Shown in pieces: positions 7,633-17,296 of a stretch of 64,000 bases of DNA (the first letter of the stretch is position 1; each line of letters begins with the position of its first letter). The stretch lies in assembly GCA_000722615.1 (NCBI GenBank), contig JOKI01000009.1:124001-188000 (forward strand), read 5' to 3'. A program made the position numbers and the translations under genes. The DNA is from Pseudorhizobium pelagicum. GTDB lineage: Bacteria > Pseudomonadota > Alphaproteobacteria > Rhizobiales > Rhizobiaceae. The notes under the pieces are model-generated. The model was not told the DNA's origin and did no database searches. It worked only from the letters and a program-made list of their open reading frames with translations.

Positions 7633-9615
7633 ATGATCTCTCGCGAAAAACACGACCGGATGGCCAATGCGATCCGCTTCCTTTCCATGGACGCCGTGGA
7701 GAAGGCCAACTCCGGCCACCCCGGTCTCCCGATGGGAGCCGCCGATGTGGCGACGGTTCTGTTCAGCCGCTTCATGAACTTCGACCCGAAGAACCCGCTC
7801 TGGCCCGACCGCGACCGTTTCGTGCTGTCGGCCGGCCACGGCTCGATGCTTCTGTACTCGCTCCTCTACCTGACGGGCTACGAAGACATCACCATCGAAG
7901 ACATCAAGCAGTTCCGTCAGCTGGGCTCAAAGACCGCCGGCCATCCGGAATACGGCCACATCTCCGGCATCGAGACGACCACGGGTCCGCTCGGCCAGGG
8001 CGTGTCCAACGCCGTGGGGATGGCGATCGCCGAGCGCAAGCTTTCCGAGGAATTCGGTTCCGACCTCCAGAACCACCACACCTATGCGCTCGTTGGCGAC
8101 GGTTGCCTGATGGAAGGCATCAGCCAGGAAGCCATCGCCCTTGCCGGCCACCTGAAGCTCAACAAGCTCATCGTCTTCTGGGACAACAACTCGATCACCA
8201 TCGACGGCGCCGTCTCCCTGTCGGACTCCACCGACCAGATCGCCCGCTTCAAGTCCGTCAACTGGAACACCATCTCCGTCGACGGCCATGATCCCGATGC
8301 GATCGCGGCTGCCATCGAAGCCGCTCACCTGTCCGACAAGCCGACCCTGATCGCCTGCAAGACCGTGATCGGCTTCGGCGCGCCCAACAAGCAGGGTACC
8401 CACAAGGTTCACGGCAGCCCGCTCGGCGCCGAGGAAATTGCAGCTGCCCGCAAGTCGCTCAACTGGGATGCAGAAGCCTTCAGCGTACCGGCCGACGTTC
8501 TGGACGCCTGGCGCCTCGCCGGCCTGCGCTCCACCAAGGTCCGCATGGAGTGGGAAGACCGGCTGGGCGCCACCGCAAACGAGACGCGCGCCGAATTCGT
8601 GCGTCGCTTTGCAGGCGACCTGCCCGGCGACTTCGACAGCACGATCGACGCCTTCAAGAAGAAGGTGGCCGCCAACAATCCGACCGTTGCCACACGCAAG
8701 GCATCGGAAGACGTGCTGGAGATCATCAACGGCCTGCTGCCGGAGACGCTCGGCGGTTCGGCCGATCTGACGCCGTCCAACAACACCAAGACGACCCAGA
8801 TGCAGGCGATCACGCCGGCTGACTTCTCCGGCCGCTACCTTCACTACGGCATCCGCGAGCATGCCATGGCCGCCGCCATGAACGGCATTGCCCTGCACGG
8901 CGGCCTCATCCCCTATGCCGGCGGCTTCCTGATCTTCTCCGACTACTGCCGCCCCTCGGTCCGCCTTGCCGCCCTGATGGGTATCCGCGTCATCCATGTC
9001 TGGACGCATGACTCCATCGGCGTCGGCGAAGACGGCCCGACCCACCAGCCGGTCGAGCATCTGGCCGCGCTGCGCGCGATCCCGAACCTCCTCGTCTTCC
9101 GTCCGGCGGACGAAACCGAGACGGCCGAGTGCTGGCAGCTGGCGCTGAAGGAAAAGCATCGCCCGTCCGGCCTGGCGCTCACCCGCCAGAACCTCGCACC
9201 GGCCCGCAAGGAATACGAAGAGAAGAACCTCTGCGCCTATGGCGCCTACGAGCTGGTCTCTTCCAGCGATGCGCAGGTGACGATCTTCGCCTCCGGTTCG
9301 GAAGTCGAGATCGCCCTGAAGGCCAACGAGATGCTGCAGCAGCGTGGCATTGCCAGCCGTGTCGTGTCCGTTCCCTGCGTCGAACTCTTCATGGGGCAGC
9401 CCGACGACTATCGCGCCGCCATCATCGGCACCTCGCCGGTCAAGATCGCCGTGGAAGCGGCCGTACGCGAAGGCTGGGACGCCATCATCGGCTCCGACGG
9501 CATCTTCATCGGCATGAAGTCCTTCGGGGCATCGGGTCCGGCGAAAGAACTCTACAAGCACTTCGGCATCACGGCGGAAGCCGTGGTGGAATCGGCCGAG
9601 AAGCGACTTTCGTAA
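7633..9615 (+). CDS. tkt: Transketolase
   Basis: A 660-residue transketolase, thiamine-diphosphate-dependent enzyme that moves two-carbon units between sugar phosphates in the pentose phosphate (or Calvin) pathway. Typical blocks are [16 protein letters not shown] near the start, the ThDP-binding [13 protein letters not shown] followed by NN, the catalytic [19 protein letters not shown], and the C-terminal domain ending [12 protein letters not shown] chose the ATG at 7633 because translation from there gives the standard start [16 protein letters not shown]; the open frame upstream adds an unconserved 29 residues. gap follows after 66 bases on the same strand, and pgk and fba lie further on, forming a carbon-metabolism cluster common in rhizobia. 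Confidence 0.96.
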   Translation: MISREKHDRMANAIRFLSMDAVEKANSGHPGLPMGAADVATVLFSRFMNFDPKNPLWPDRDRFVLSAGHGSMLLYSLLYLTGYEDITIEDIKQFRQLGSKTAGHPEYGHISGIETTTGPLGQGVSNAVGMAIAERKLSEEFGSDLQNHHTYALVGDGCLMEGISQEAIALAGHLKLNKLIVFWDNNSITIDGAVSLSDSTDQIARFKSVNWNTISVDGHDPDAIAAAIEAAHLSDKPTLIACKTVIGFGAPNKQGTHKVHGSPLGAEEIAAARKSLNWDAEAFSVPADVLDAWRLAGLRSTKVRMEWEDRLGATANETRAEFVRRFAGDLPGDFDSTIDAFKKKVAANNPTVATRKASEDVLEIINGLLPETLGGSADLTPSNNTKTTQMQAITPADFSGRYLHYGIREHAMAAAMNGIALHGGLIPYAGGFLIFSDYCRPSVRLAALMGIRVIHVWTHDSIGVGEDGPTHQPVEHLAALRAIPNLLVFRPADETETAECWQLALKEKHRPSGLALTRQNLAPARKEYEEKNLCAYGAYELVSSSDAQVTIFASGSEVEIALKANEMLQQRGIASRVVSVPCVELFMGQPDDYRAAIIGTSPVKIAVEAAVREGWDAIIGSDGIFIGMKSFGASGPAKELYKHFGITAEAVVESAEKRLS

Positions 9616-9681
9616 AGCCGTTCTCCTCGCGTCAGCAAGGTTGACCAACACGCTACGACAGACCAGCGGGAGTATGTGAAA

Positions 9682-10686
9682 ATGACAGTTAAAGTGGGTA
9701 TCAACGGCTTCGGCCGTATTGGGCGCAACGTTCTGCGCGCCATCGTGGAGTCCGGCCGCACCGACATCGAGGTCGTCGCCATCAACGATCTCGGCCCGGT
9801 CGAAACCAACGCGCATCTGCTTCGCTACGACAGCGTCCACGGCAAGTTCCCGGCCAACGTCCGGGTCGACGGCGACACCATCATCATCGATGGCGGCAAG
9901 CCGATCAAGGTGACCGCGGTGCGCGATCCCAAGGACCTGCCATGGGCCGACGTCGATATCGCCATGGAATGCACCGGCATCTTCACCTCCAAGGAGAAGG
10001 CCAGCCTGCACCTGTCAAACGGCTCCAAGCGCGTTCTCGTCTCGGCTCCGGCCGAAGGCGCCGACAAGACGATCGTCTACGGCGTCAACCACAGCGCCCT
10101 GACCAAGGACGACCTCGTCGTCTCCAACGCCTCCTGCACCACCAACTGCCTCGCTCCGGTCGCCTATGTCCTGCACAAGGCCTTCGGCATCGAGAAGGGC
10201 TACATGACGACGGTGCACTCCTACACGGGTGACCAGCCGACGCTCGACACCATGCACAAGGATCTCTACCGCGCCCGCGCGGCAGCCATGTCGATGATTC
10301 CGACCTCGACGGGCGCTGCCAAGGCCGTCGGCCTCGTGCTGCCGGAACTGAAGGGCAAGCTCGACGGCTCGGCCATCCGCGTTCCCACTCCGAACGTCTC
10401 CGTCGTCGACCTGAAGTTCATTCCGTCGCGCAATGTCACGAAGGAAGAGGTCAACGAGGCGATCAAGGCCGCTGCCGAAGGCGAGCTGAAGGGCATCCTG
10501 GCCTATGTCACGGATCCGCTCGTCTCGATCGACTTCAACCACGATGCGCATTCGTCGAACTTCGCCGCCGACCAGACCAAGGTCCTGGAAGGCAACCTCG
10601 TGCGTATCCTCACCTGGTACGACAACGAGTGGGGCTTCTCGAACCGCATGTCCGACACGGCCGTCGTGATGGGCAAGCTGATCTAA
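9682..10686 (+). CDS. gap: Glyceraldehyde-3-phosphate dehydrogenase, type I
   Basis: A 334-residue NAD(P)-dependent enzyme that oxidises glyceraldehyde-3-phosphate to 1,3-bisphosphoglycerate in glycolysis and the reverse in gluconeogenesis. The Rossmann start [18 protein letters not shown], the catalytic [12 protein letters not shown] (C152, with C156) and the C-terminal [12 protein letters not shown] are all intact. A GTG at 9676 is in frame, but the ATG at 9682 is better placed behind the GGGAG ribosome-binding site. tkt lies 66 bases upstream, so they may be co-transcribed, and a strong terminator closes the unit downstream. Confidence 0.96.
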   Translation: MTVKVGINGFGRIGRNVLRAIVESGRTDIEVVAINDLGPVETNAHLLRYDSVHGKFPANVRVDGDTIIIDGGKPIKVTAVRDPKDLPWADVDIAMECTGIFTSKEKASLHLSNGSKRVLVSAPAEGADKTIVYGVNHSALTKDDLVVSNASCTTNCLAPVAYVLHKAFGIEKGYMTTVHSYTGDQPTLDTMHKDLYRARAAAMSMIPTSTGAAKAVGLVLPELKGKLDGSAIRVPTPNVSVVDLKFIPSRNVTKEEVNEAIKAAAEGELKGILAYVTDPLVSIDFNHDAHSSNFAADQTKVLEGNLVRILTWYDNEWGFSNRMSDTAVVMGKLI

Positions 10687-10710
10687 AACAGTCAGATCGT
10701 AGAACGCTGA

Positions 10711-10745
10711 AAAGGCGGGCCGAATTTCGGCCCGCCTTTTCTTTT
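10711..10745 (+). terminator. Rho-independent terminator after gap
   Basis: A near-perfect hairpin: AAAGGCGGGCCGA (10711-10723) pairs with TCGGCCCGCCTTT (10727-10739), with a three-base loop and a T-rich tail (TTTTCTTTTTC). It ends the tkt-gap transcript and separates it from the antiporter gene. Confidence 0.93.
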
Positions 10746-10919
10746 TCTTTCCCCTCTGCCCTTCTGTTGCCGGATTTGTTCCCGCCTCTACAATATCTTG
10801 TTCGAATCGTCCGTTCTGCCGAAATCCCAAATTGCGTGGATCCAGCGGGTCGCGGTGCACAGCCGTAGGCACGGTCGACCGGTGGTCGTCCGGCCCCAGA
10901 AGGATAGGAAGAAGCCGCA

Positions 10920-12764
10920 ATGGTGGATGCGTTTTACATTTTCCTGCTGGTCGGCACGATTCTCGTGCTGGCGGCCGCGTTTTCCAGCCTCATCGCCTTC
11001 CGCTTCGGCGCACCGCTGCTGCTCGTCTTTCTGTCGATCGGCCTCATCGCCGGCGTCGATGGCCTGGGGATCGCCTTCGACAACTTCTCTCTCGCCTATA
11101 TGCTGGGCTCCCTGGCGCTTGCCATCATCCTCTTTGATTCCGGCTTCGGCACCTCCATCCACTCCTTCCGCGTCGCCGCCTGGCCGGCGCTGACACTGGC
11201 CTCGGTCGGTGTTCTCGTCACCGCCTCGATCTTCGCCTTTGCCGCCATGCTGCTCCTCGATTTTACCTGGCTGGAAGGGCTGCTCCTCGGCTCCATCGTC
11301 GGCTCGACAGATGCGGCCGCAGTCTTCTTCCTGCTGCGCATCGGCGGCATCAACATCCGCGACCAGGTCCGCTCGACGCTCGAGGTCGAATCCGGCACCA
11401 ACGACCCGATGGCGATCTTCCTGACCATCGCGCTCGTCGAGGTGATTGCCAGCGGCGAGGGCTTTGCCGGACTGGACGCGCAGTTCCTGCTGCTCTTCGT
11501 CCAGCAGATGGCGCTTGGCGTCCTCTTCGGCTTCCTCGGCGGGATGATGATCGTCTGGGTTCTCAACCGCTTCACCAAGGACAGGAGCCTGGCGCCGATC
11601 TTCGTGCTGGCGCTCGCCCTCCTGGTCTTCGCCTTCACCGGCGCCATCGGCGGCAGCGGCTTCCTGGCGGTCTATGTGGCCGGCATCTATGCCGGCAACC
11701 GCAAGATGTTTGCCCGCGAATCCATCGCCCGCTTCCATGCCGGGCTGACCTGGCTTGCACAGATCATCATGTTCATCGTGCTCGGGCTGCTGGCGACGCC
11801 GTCGCAATTCCCCTCGATTGCCCTGCCGGCTGTCGGTCTGGCCCTGTTCCTGGTCTTCATCGCCCGTCCGCTCGCCGTCTGGCTGAGCCTCCTGCCCTTC
11901 CAGATGACTCAGCAGGAAACCGGCTTCGTCGCATGGGTGGGGCTGCGCGGTGCCGTCTCCATCCTGCTCGCCATCATGCCCCTGCTCGGCGGCCTGGAGA
12001 ACGGCCTCCTCTTCTTCAACACCGCCTTCATCATCGTGCTGGTGTCGCTGCTGCTGCAGGGCTGGACGATCAAGCCCATGGCCCAGAAGCTTGGCCTGAT
12101 CATCCCCCCGAGGCACGGCGAGATCGACAAGGTCGAGCTGGACCTCCCGGGTAAGTCCACCCATGAGCTCCTCTCCTATCGCGTCATGAAGGACAGTCCC
12201 GTCATGCGCGGCGAGCGCATTCCCCGCTGGGCCATGCCGTCCCTCGTCATCCGCGATGGCCGCAGCATGCGCTACCAGTATGCCGGGCGGCTGCAGGAAG
12301 GAGACCAGCTCTACCTCTTCGTGACACCCCCCTACATCCGCCTGCTCGACCGCCTGTTCGCCAGCCGCCTGCCGGTCGAATCCGATGACGAGGACTTCTT
12401 CGGCGCCTTCGCGGTCTCGCCATCGCGCCCGGCCAAGGAACTGGATACCGCCTACGGCCCGGGTCTTCTCTCCCCCGCCGAGCAGAACATGACGATTGCC
12501 GAACTCATGATCCACCGGCTTGGCGGGCGGGCCGAATATGCCGACCGCGTCCGTTTCGGCTCGGTCGTTCTGATCGTCCGCGACCTCGACGAGAACAATG
12601 CCATCCTTTCCGTCGGCGTCTCTCTGGAGCCCGTCGAGCCGGCGACGACCCTGCCGGTCTTCATCAACATGCGCGAGATCGCCCATCGTGTCCGCGACGG
12701 CCTGCGGCGCTATCGTGGCAAGGCAACGTCTGCGTCGGCGCCGGACGGCAAACCGTCGGATTGA
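10920..12764 (+). CDS. K+/H+ antiporter, NhaP2/CvrA type
   Basis: A 614-residue inner-membrane cation/proton antiporter. About the first 395 residues form the Na_H_Exchanger domain with some 12 membrane helices, including [15 protein letters not shown] and the acidic [13 protein letters not shown] motif needed for exchange. A TrkA_C-like regulatory domain follows (about 405-490, [13 protein letters not shown] to LYLFVTPP), then a CorC_HlyC-like module (about 500-590). This domain order is that of CvrA/NhaP2, which expels K+. The start is well supported by AGGATAGGAAG upstream. It is placed between gap and pgk, but behind the gap terminator, so it likely has its own promoter. Confidence 0.9.
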   Translation: MVDAFYIFLLVGTILVLAAAFSSLIAFRFGAPLLLVFLSIGLIAGVDGLGIAFDNFSLAYMLGSLALAIILFDSGFGTSIHSFRVAAWPALTLASVGVLVTASIFAFAAMLLLDFTWLEGLLLGSIVGSTDAAAVFFLLRIGGINIRDQVRSTLEVESGTNDPMAIFLTIALVEVIASGEGFAGLDAQFLLLFVQQMALGVLFGFLGGMMIVWVLNRFTKDRSLAPIFVLALALLVFAFTGAIGGSGFLAVYVAGIYAGNRKMFARESIARFHAGLTWLAQIIMFIVLGLLATPSQFPSIALPAVGLALFLVFIARPLAVWLSLLPFQMTQQETGFVAWVGLRGAVSILLAIMPLLGGLENGLLFFNTAFIIVLVSLLLQGWTIKPMAQKLGLIIPPRHGEIDKVELDLPGKSTHELLSYRVMKDSPVMRGERIPRWAMPSLVIRDGRSMRYQYAGRLQEGDQLYLFVTPPYIRLLDRLFASRLPVESDDEDFFGAFAVSPSRPAKELDTAYGPGLLSPAEQNMTIAELMIHRLGGRAEYADRVRFGSVVLIVRDLDENNAILSVGVSLEPVEPATTLPVFINMREIAHRVRDGLRRYRGKATSASAPDGKPSD

Positions 12765-12873
12765 GGAGCGACCGGCGGCGGATTCCCGCTTCGCCGCCTT
12801 GCGCGTCCGATCAGGAATAGTATGGTCCGCTTCCGAAAGACCTAGCCGATATTCCAGCCGACGGGGACCATCC

Positions 12874-14073
12874 ATGCCTGCCTTCAAGACACTTGACGAC
12901 CTCAACGATATCGCTGGAAAGCGCGTGCTTGTCCGCGTTGACCTGAACGTCCCGGTCTCGGAAGGCCGGGTAACCGATGCGACCCGCATCGAGCGCGTCG
13001 CCCCGACGATCCGCGAACTGAGCAACAAGCAGGCCAAGGTCATTCTGCTGGCTCATTTCGGCCGCCCCAAGGGCGAGCCCGTGGCGGACATGTCGCTGTC
13101 GCTGATTGCCCCGGCCGTCGAGGATGTGCTCGATCATGCCGTCTTCTTTGCCGCCGACTGCATCGGGCAGCCCGCGGAAGAGGCGATTGCGAAGATGAAC
13201 AACGGCGACATCCTGCTCCTGGAGAACACCCGCTTTCACAAGGGTGAAGAGAAGAACGATCCGGAGTTCGCCGCAGCGCTTGCGAAGAACGGCGACATCT
13301 ACGTCAATGACGCCTTCTCCGCCGCCCACCGTGCCCACGCCTCCACCGAGGGCCTGGCGCGCCACCTGCCCGCCTATGCCGGCCGCACCATGCAGGAAGA
13401 GCTCGAGGCGCTGGAGAAGGGTCTCGGCAACCCCACCCGTCCGGTGGTCGCTATCGTCGGTGGCGCCAAGGTCTCCACCAAGATCGACCTGCTGATGAAC
13501 CTCGTGACCAAGGTCGACGCTCTGGTGATCGGCGGCGGCATGGCCAATACCTTCCTGGCCGCCCAGGGCATAGACGTCGGCAAGTCGCTCTGCGAACACG
13601 ACCTGGCCGAAACCGCCCGCAAGATCATGGCCGAAGCGGAAACCGCCGGCTGCTCGATCGTCCTGCCGGTCGACGGGGTGATCGCCCGGGAATTCAAGGC
13701 AGGTGCCGAGAACGAGGTGGTCGCCATCGACGCCATCCCGGCCGATGCCATGATGCTGGACGTCGGCCCGAAGTCCGTCGAGAAGATCAACGACTGGATC
13801 TCCAAGGCCCAGACGCTGGTGTGGAACGGTCCTCTCGGCGCCTTCGAGATCGAACCCTTCGACACCGCAACGGTCGAGGCAGCGCGTCACGCCGCCGAAC
13901 GCACCCGCGCAGGCAAACTGATCTCGGTTGCCGGCGGCGGCGACACGGTTGCAGCACTGCATCACGCGGGAGTGGCCGAGGACTTCACCTATATCTCGAC
14001 CGCCGGTGGCGCCTTCCTGGAATGGATGGAAGGCAAGGAACTGCCGGGCGTCGACGTTCTGCGCCACGTCTGA
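12874..14073 (+). CDS. pgk: Phosphoglycerate kinase
   Basis: A 399-residue phosphoglycerate kinase, which makes ATP from 1,3-bisphosphoglycerate. The N-terminal domain has the substrate-binding [23 protein letters not shown], and [16 protein letters not shown]. The C-terminal domain has the nucleotide-binding [26 protein letters not shown] and [12 protein letters not shown]. The start at 12874 follows a GGGGA ribosome-binding site and gives the usual family length; the open frame upstream overlaps the end of the antiporter gene and is not real. The 109-base gap after the antiporter carries a GGCGGCG/CGCCGCC hairpin without a T tract. Confidence 0.96.
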   Translation: MPAFKTLDDLNDIAGKRVLVRVDLNVPVSEGRVTDATRIERVAPTIRELSNKQAKVILLAHFGRPKGEPVADMSLSLIAPAVEDVLDHAVFFAADCIGQPAEEAIAKMNNGDILLLENTRFHKGEEKNDPEFAAALAKNGDIYVNDAFSAAHRAHASTEGLARHLPAYAGRTMQEELEALEKGLGNPTRPVVAIVGGAKVSTKIDLLMNLVTKVDALVIGGGMANTFLAAQGIDVGKSLCEHDLAETARKIMAEAETAGCSIVLPVDGVIAREFKAGAENEVVAIDAIPADAMMLDVGPKSVEKINDWISKAQTLVWNGPLGAFEIEPFDTATVEAARHAAERTRAGKLISVAGGGDTVAALHHAGVAEDFTYISTAGGAFLEWMEGKELPGVDVLRHV

Positions 14074-14367
14074 GATCTGGTGAAGGCGCGGAAAATAGGC
14101 TGTTCTGCGCCTTCGTCAACGGGATTTAAAATATTTAGAAGTTTTAAACGATTGAAACGAATTCAATCGTTTCAATCAGTTAGGCCAGGATTTACTTCCG
14201 CCCTACATCTGTTATCGGCCATTTGAAGCCTTCGAAAGAAGGGCGGAAGAGCCGAACGGCCTGAGGATATCGATCTGCGGATCGATCAAACCGGCCTTGC
14301 CGGCTGGCCGTGACATCGACGATGTTTGTGAGCGCGTACCGCGCCATGTGAGGGATAGGAGCGAGAT
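14074..14367 (+). promoter_or_regulatory. Palindrome-rich upstream region of fba
   Basis: A 294-base gap with several inverted repeats. At 14146-14177 two interlocked palindromes share bases: AAACGATTGAA (14146-14156) with TTCAATCGTTT (14162-14172), and GATTGAAACGA (14150-14160) with TCGTTTCAATC (14167-14177). The TTGAAACGATTG-like cores with a central CG resemble LacI-family operators. Further on, CTTCCGCCCT (14195-14204) pairs with AGGGCGGAAG (14240-14249), ATCGATC (14269-14275) with GATCGAT (14280-14286), and CCGGC with GCCGG (14291-14303). The first is most likely an operator. The others would fold in a leader RNA. Confidence 0.6.
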
Positions 14368-15264
14368 ATGGTGGACGCGAAGATGTTGAACAAGATCGGC
14401 TCTGCGCCCGGTTTCATTGCGGCGCTGGATCAGAGCGGTGGTTCAACACCCAAAGCGCTGCAGCTCTACGGCATTGCCGAGTCGGAGTACCAGGGTGACG
14501 AGGAGATGTTCCGCCTGATGCATGCGATGCGTGCCCGCATCATGCGTGCGCCCGCGTTTACGGGCGACAAGGTCATCGCCGCGATCCTCTTCGAGCGGAC
14601 CATGGACGGCGACGTCGACGGTCAGCCTGTTCCCTCCTATCTCTGGGAAAAGCGCGGCGTCGTGCCCTTCCTCAAGGTCGACAAGGGCCTCCTTCCGGAA
14701 GAGAACGGCGTTCAGGTGATGAAGCCGATGCCGGATCTGGATGCTCTCCTCATCCGCGGTCGCGAAAAGGGAATTTTCGGCACCAAGATGCGCTCGGTGA
14801 TCGCGCAGGCCGACAAGGCCGGCATCGCGGCCGTCGTGCAGCAGCAGTTCGAGGTGGCGCGCCAGATCATCGCCCAGGGCCTTATGCCGATCATCGAGCC
14901 GGAAGTCTCCATCAAGAGCCCGACGAAGGGTGAGGCCGAAGCCATTCTTCGCGACGAGATCGCGCAGCAGCTCGACAAGCTCCCGTCGGGCGAGACCGTA
15001 ATGCTGAAATTGACGATCCCGACCGTGCCCGACTTCTATGCTCCCCTGATCGAACACAAGGCGGTCATCCGACTTGTTGCCCTGTCCGGCGGCTACAGCC
15101 GCGCAGAAGCCTGCGAAAAGCTGAAGCACAACCATGGCATGATCGCGAGTTTCTCGCGGGCGCTGACGGAGAACCTGCGCGTCACCATGAGCGACGCAGA
15201 GTTCAACGCGAGCCTTGCCGAAACGATCGACGAGATCTACGCCGCCAGCGTGAACAAGGCCTGA
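14368..15264 (+). CDS. Class I fructose-bisphosphate aldolase (single-domain, FbaB-like)
   Basis: A 298-residue class I aldolase that splits fructose-1,6-bisphosphate through a Schiff base, with no metal. The N-terminus GSAPGFIAALDQSGGSTPKALQLYG and the segments KVDKGLLPEENG and MPIIEPEVSIKSPTKGEAE are typical of the short bacterial class I enzymes (Staphylococcus/rhizobial type). K214 in VMLKLTIPTV is the likely Schiff-base lysine. The ATG is preceded by GGAGCGAGAT. It follows pgk by 294 bases and seems to be independently controlled through the palindromes in that gap. The class assignment is confident from the absence of class II metal motifs. Confidence 0.92.
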   Translation: MVDAKMLNKIGSAPGFIAALDQSGGSTPKALQLYGIAESEYQGDEEMFRLMHAMRARIMRAPAFTGDKVIAAILFERTMDGDVDGQPVPSYLWEKRGVVPFLKVDKGLLPEENGVQVMKPMPDLDALLIRGREKGIFGTKMRSVIAQADKAGIAAVVQQQFEVARQIIAQGLMPIIEPEVSIKSPTKGEAEAILRDEIAQQLDKLPSGETVMLKLTIPTVPDFYAPLIEHKAVIRLVALSGGYSRAEACEKLKHNHGMIASFSRALTENLRVTMSDAEFNASLAETIDEIYAASVNKA

Positions 15265-15332
15265 TCAGGCCCTCCCCGTCCCGGGGCGGCAACCTGGAAG
15301 GGCCGCCTGGTCCATCACCCGTCGGAAACAAC

Positions 15333-15361
15333 AAAGGCCGCGCCGGCAACGGGCGGCCTTT
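15333..15361. terminator. Bidirectional hairpin terminator between fba and a small minus-strand gene
   Basis: AAAGGCCGC (15333-15341) pairs with GCGGCCTTT (15353-15361) around an 11-base loop. Short T stretches occur on both outer sides (TTTATCATT on plus, TTTGTTGTTT on minus), so it can serve the fba transcript and the convergent small gene. Confidence 0.7.
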
Positions 15362-15386
15362 ATCATTGTCAAATCGTACAGATGCC

Positions 15387-15548
15387 CTAGCTGAAGTCGC
15401 GAGCCAGTAGAACCAGCGCCCACAGACCGAATGCCAGGACGGCGATCTTCCAGCAATCGGCGCGGCGTCTCAGTCCCGGCAGCCCAAGAGGGCGGATGAT
15501 ATGCACCAGCATGGCAAGGAGCAGCAGGACGCCGATCACCTTCGACAT
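15387..15548 (-). CDS. Small two-helix membrane protein, unknown function
   Basis: A 53-residue frame, too short for ordinary gene calling. It starts at an ATG behind a strong GAGGGAGA ribosome-binding site. It reads MSKVIGVLLLLAMLVHIIRP, a membrane segment, then a short charged turn (GLRRRADCWK) and a second membrane segment (IAVLAFGLWALVLLARDFS). The basic turn implies a hairpin with both ends out and the loop inside. The stop at 15387 lies just before the fba terminator, which it faces. I do not recognise the family. The clean ribosome-binding site, the two balanced helices and the flanking terminator support a real gene. Protein-level evidence or conservation would decide. Confidence 0.62.
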   Translation of the reverse strand: MSKVIGVLLLLAMLVHIIRPLGLPGLRRRADCWKIAVLAFGLWALVLLARDFS

Positions 15549-15747
15549 GAAATTCTCCCTCGGCCCGCCTCCGTCGTCACAGGCTGGACATCTTTGCTGG
15601 CCACCAATGCGGCTTGATCGAATCGGACCGGGTTCGAAGCTTTAATCAAGACCGGTCGTTAATCCTCAGTTGACGGTACAGGCAACATATATTCCGCTAT
15701 GCCTCGCCAAGGCCCATCCTCCGGACCGAAGAAGTTGGTCATAGACA

Positions 15748-17025
15748 ATGCGACGTAACCTGCTGCCAGTCCTGGCTCTTCTGACCAGTACGCTGTTTCT
15801 GTTCCTCGGCAACGGCCTCCAGGGCCTGCTTCTGCCTGTTCGCGGCTCGCTGGAGGGCTATTCGAACGAAATTCTCGGCCTGATCGGCACCACCTGGGCG
15901 ACGGGCTTCGTCGTCGGCTGCTTCGTGGCGCCCAATCTGGTGCGCCGCATCGGCCATGTCCGCGCCTTTGCCGGCTTCGGTGCCCTGATCTGCCTCAACG
16001 TTCTCCTGACCGGCATCCTCGTCGATCAGACCGCCTGGCTCATCCTTCGCGCCGTCACCGGTTTCTGCACCGCGGGCACGTGCATGATCATCGAGAGCTG
16101 GCTGAACGAGCGCGCCACCAACGAGAGCCGCGGCGCGATCTTCTCCTTCTATATCTCCATCACGCTCTTCGGCGTCGTCGGCGGGCAGATGATGGTGCCG
16201 TTTGTCGATATTTCGACGCCTATCCTGTTCATGATCTGCGGCATTCTCTACTGCCTGGCGATCATTCCCACCGCCGTCTCGCGGGCCGCCTCGCCGCAGC
16301 CGCTGAAGCGCGTGAAGATCGACCTGAAGGGGCTCTACCACAACTCTCCGGTCTCCTTCATCGCCATCCTGCTGATCGGCACCGCCAACGGCGCCTATGG
16401 CACGCTGGCTGCCGTGTTCGGTGCGCGCGCGGGATTGCCGGAGGGAACGATCGCGCTGATGGTCAGTATCACCATCTTTGCCGGCGCCATCGCCCAGTTC
16501 CCCGCCGGACGGCTGTCGGACACCATGGACAGGCGCTATGTCCTGGCGGCATTGTCGGCCGTCGGCGCCGCGGCAGGTCTGGCCCTCGCCCTGTTTCAGC
16601 CGAGCGGCGTCTATGCCATCCTCATCCTGGTCGCAATCTATGGCGCCGCGTCCAACGCGCTCTATCCGATCGCCGTGGCGCATGCCAACGACCACGCCTC
16701 CCCTGAGGACTTCGTGAAGGTTTCCGGCGGCCTTCTGCTGCTCTTCGGCATCGGCACCATCATCGGCCCGAGCCTCGGCGGCCCCGTGATGAGCTGGCTC
16801 GGCCCGCATGCCCTCTTTGCCGTCACCGCCGCAAGCCACCTGCTCGTCACCGCCTATGCCATATTCCGCAGCCGCAGGCGCGCACCGGTGCCGGTGGCCG
16901 ACCGCGACAGCTACGCCGGCTCGCCGGCACTGGCGCCCTCGCTCACGACCCCGGAAAGCCTGCTGCTCAATCCGCGGGCCAACGAGAACAGCACCGACGA
17001 TCCCTCGGAAAGACAGGCGAGCTGA
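15748..17025 (+). CDS. MFS transporter, YcaD-like
   Basis: A 425-residue major facilitator with about 12 membrane helices. The first helix is LLPVLALLTSTLFLFLGNGLQG, and the inter-helix 2-3 region with the arginine pair VRRIGHVRAFAGFG is typical. The second half begins near VSFIAILLIGTANGAYG and has the loop GRLSDTMDRRYVL, the classic MFS signature between helices 8 and 9. The pattern matches the YcaD/CynX-like group, whose substrates are mostly unknown. The C-terminus is a charged cytoplasmic tail of about 45 residues. The stop overlaps the start of the DUF1192 gene (TGATG), so the two are translationally coupled. Confidence 0.88.
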   Translation: MRRNLLPVLALLTSTLFLFLGNGLQGLLLPVRGSLEGYSNEILGLIGTTWATGFVVGCFVAPNLVRRIGHVRAFAGFGALICLNVLLTGILVDQTAWLILRAVTGFCTAGTCMIIESWLNERATNESRGAIFSFYISITLFGVVGGQMMVPFVDISTPILFMICGILYCLAIIPTAVSRAASPQPLKRVKIDLKGLYHNSPVSFIAILLIGTANGAYGTLAAVFGARAGLPEGTIALMVSITIFAGAIAQFPAGRLSDTMDRRYVLAALSAVGAAAGLALALFQPSGVYAILILVAIYGAASNALYPIAVAHANDHASPEDFVKVSGGLLLLFGIGTIIGPSLGGPVMSWLGPHALFAVTAASHLLVTAYAIFRSRRRAPVPVADRDSYAGSPALAPSLTTPESLLLNPRANENSTDDPSERQAS

Positions 17026-17213
17026 TGTTTGGAGATGAGGACAAACCGATCAAGAAGCCTGCCGCGCACGAGATCGGCGGCGATCTCGGTTCACTTTCCG
17101 TTGAAGACCTGGCTGAACGCATCGATCTCCTGCGGGCGGAGATCCTTCGCCTCGAGGCAGAGAAGGAAAGGAAGTCTGCGGGACGGCGGGCAGCAGACAG
17201 TTTCTTCCGCTAG
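17025..17213 (+). CDS. DUF1192 family protein
   Basis: A 62-residue, highly charged cytoplasmic protein. The core LSVEDLAERIDLLRAEILRLEAE is the DUF1192 signature, a short coiled coil with leucines at heptad spacing, and the C-terminus RRAADSFFR is also characteristic. It is found across Rhizobiales and neighbouring orders. Function is unknown. The start overlaps the MFS stop by one base, so the two proteins are made together. It directly precedes the CtrA-box region and rcdA. Confidence 0.85.
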   Translation: MFGDEDKPIKKPAAHEIGGDLGSLSVEDLAERIDLLRAEILRLEAEKERKSAGRRAADSFFR

Positions 17214-17257
17214 ACCGGTCGATCATCAGTTGGATTCAAAGTAAATCAATTCTATCT

Positions 17258-17272
17258 TTAACTAAATATTAA
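17258..17272. promoter_or_regulatory. CtrA box (full consensus)
   Basis: TTAACTAAATATTAA is an exact match to the alphaproteobacterial CtrA consensus TTAA-N7-TTAA. It lies about 35-45 bases before the likely 5' end of the candidate small RNA that ends at the terminator at 17394. No clear -10 element sits at the standard distance, so activation or repression cannot be told. Confidence 0.72.
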
Positions 17273-17296
17273 TCATCTTGGCTGATGATAACAAAC

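Noticed and set aside
7927..10011. A 694-codon open frame on the minus strand opposite tkt and gap
   Set aside because: Opposite two clear enzyme genes. Its composition (Gly, Asp, His, Arg-rich with no conserved motif) is that of an antisense frame in high-GC DNA.
10788..13043. A 751-codon minus-strand frame opposite the antiporter and pgk
   Set aside because: Antisense to a transporter with clear motifs; sequence is low in hydrophobic residues and rich in Asp/Glu/Gln/His, the mirror of GC-rich coding DNA.
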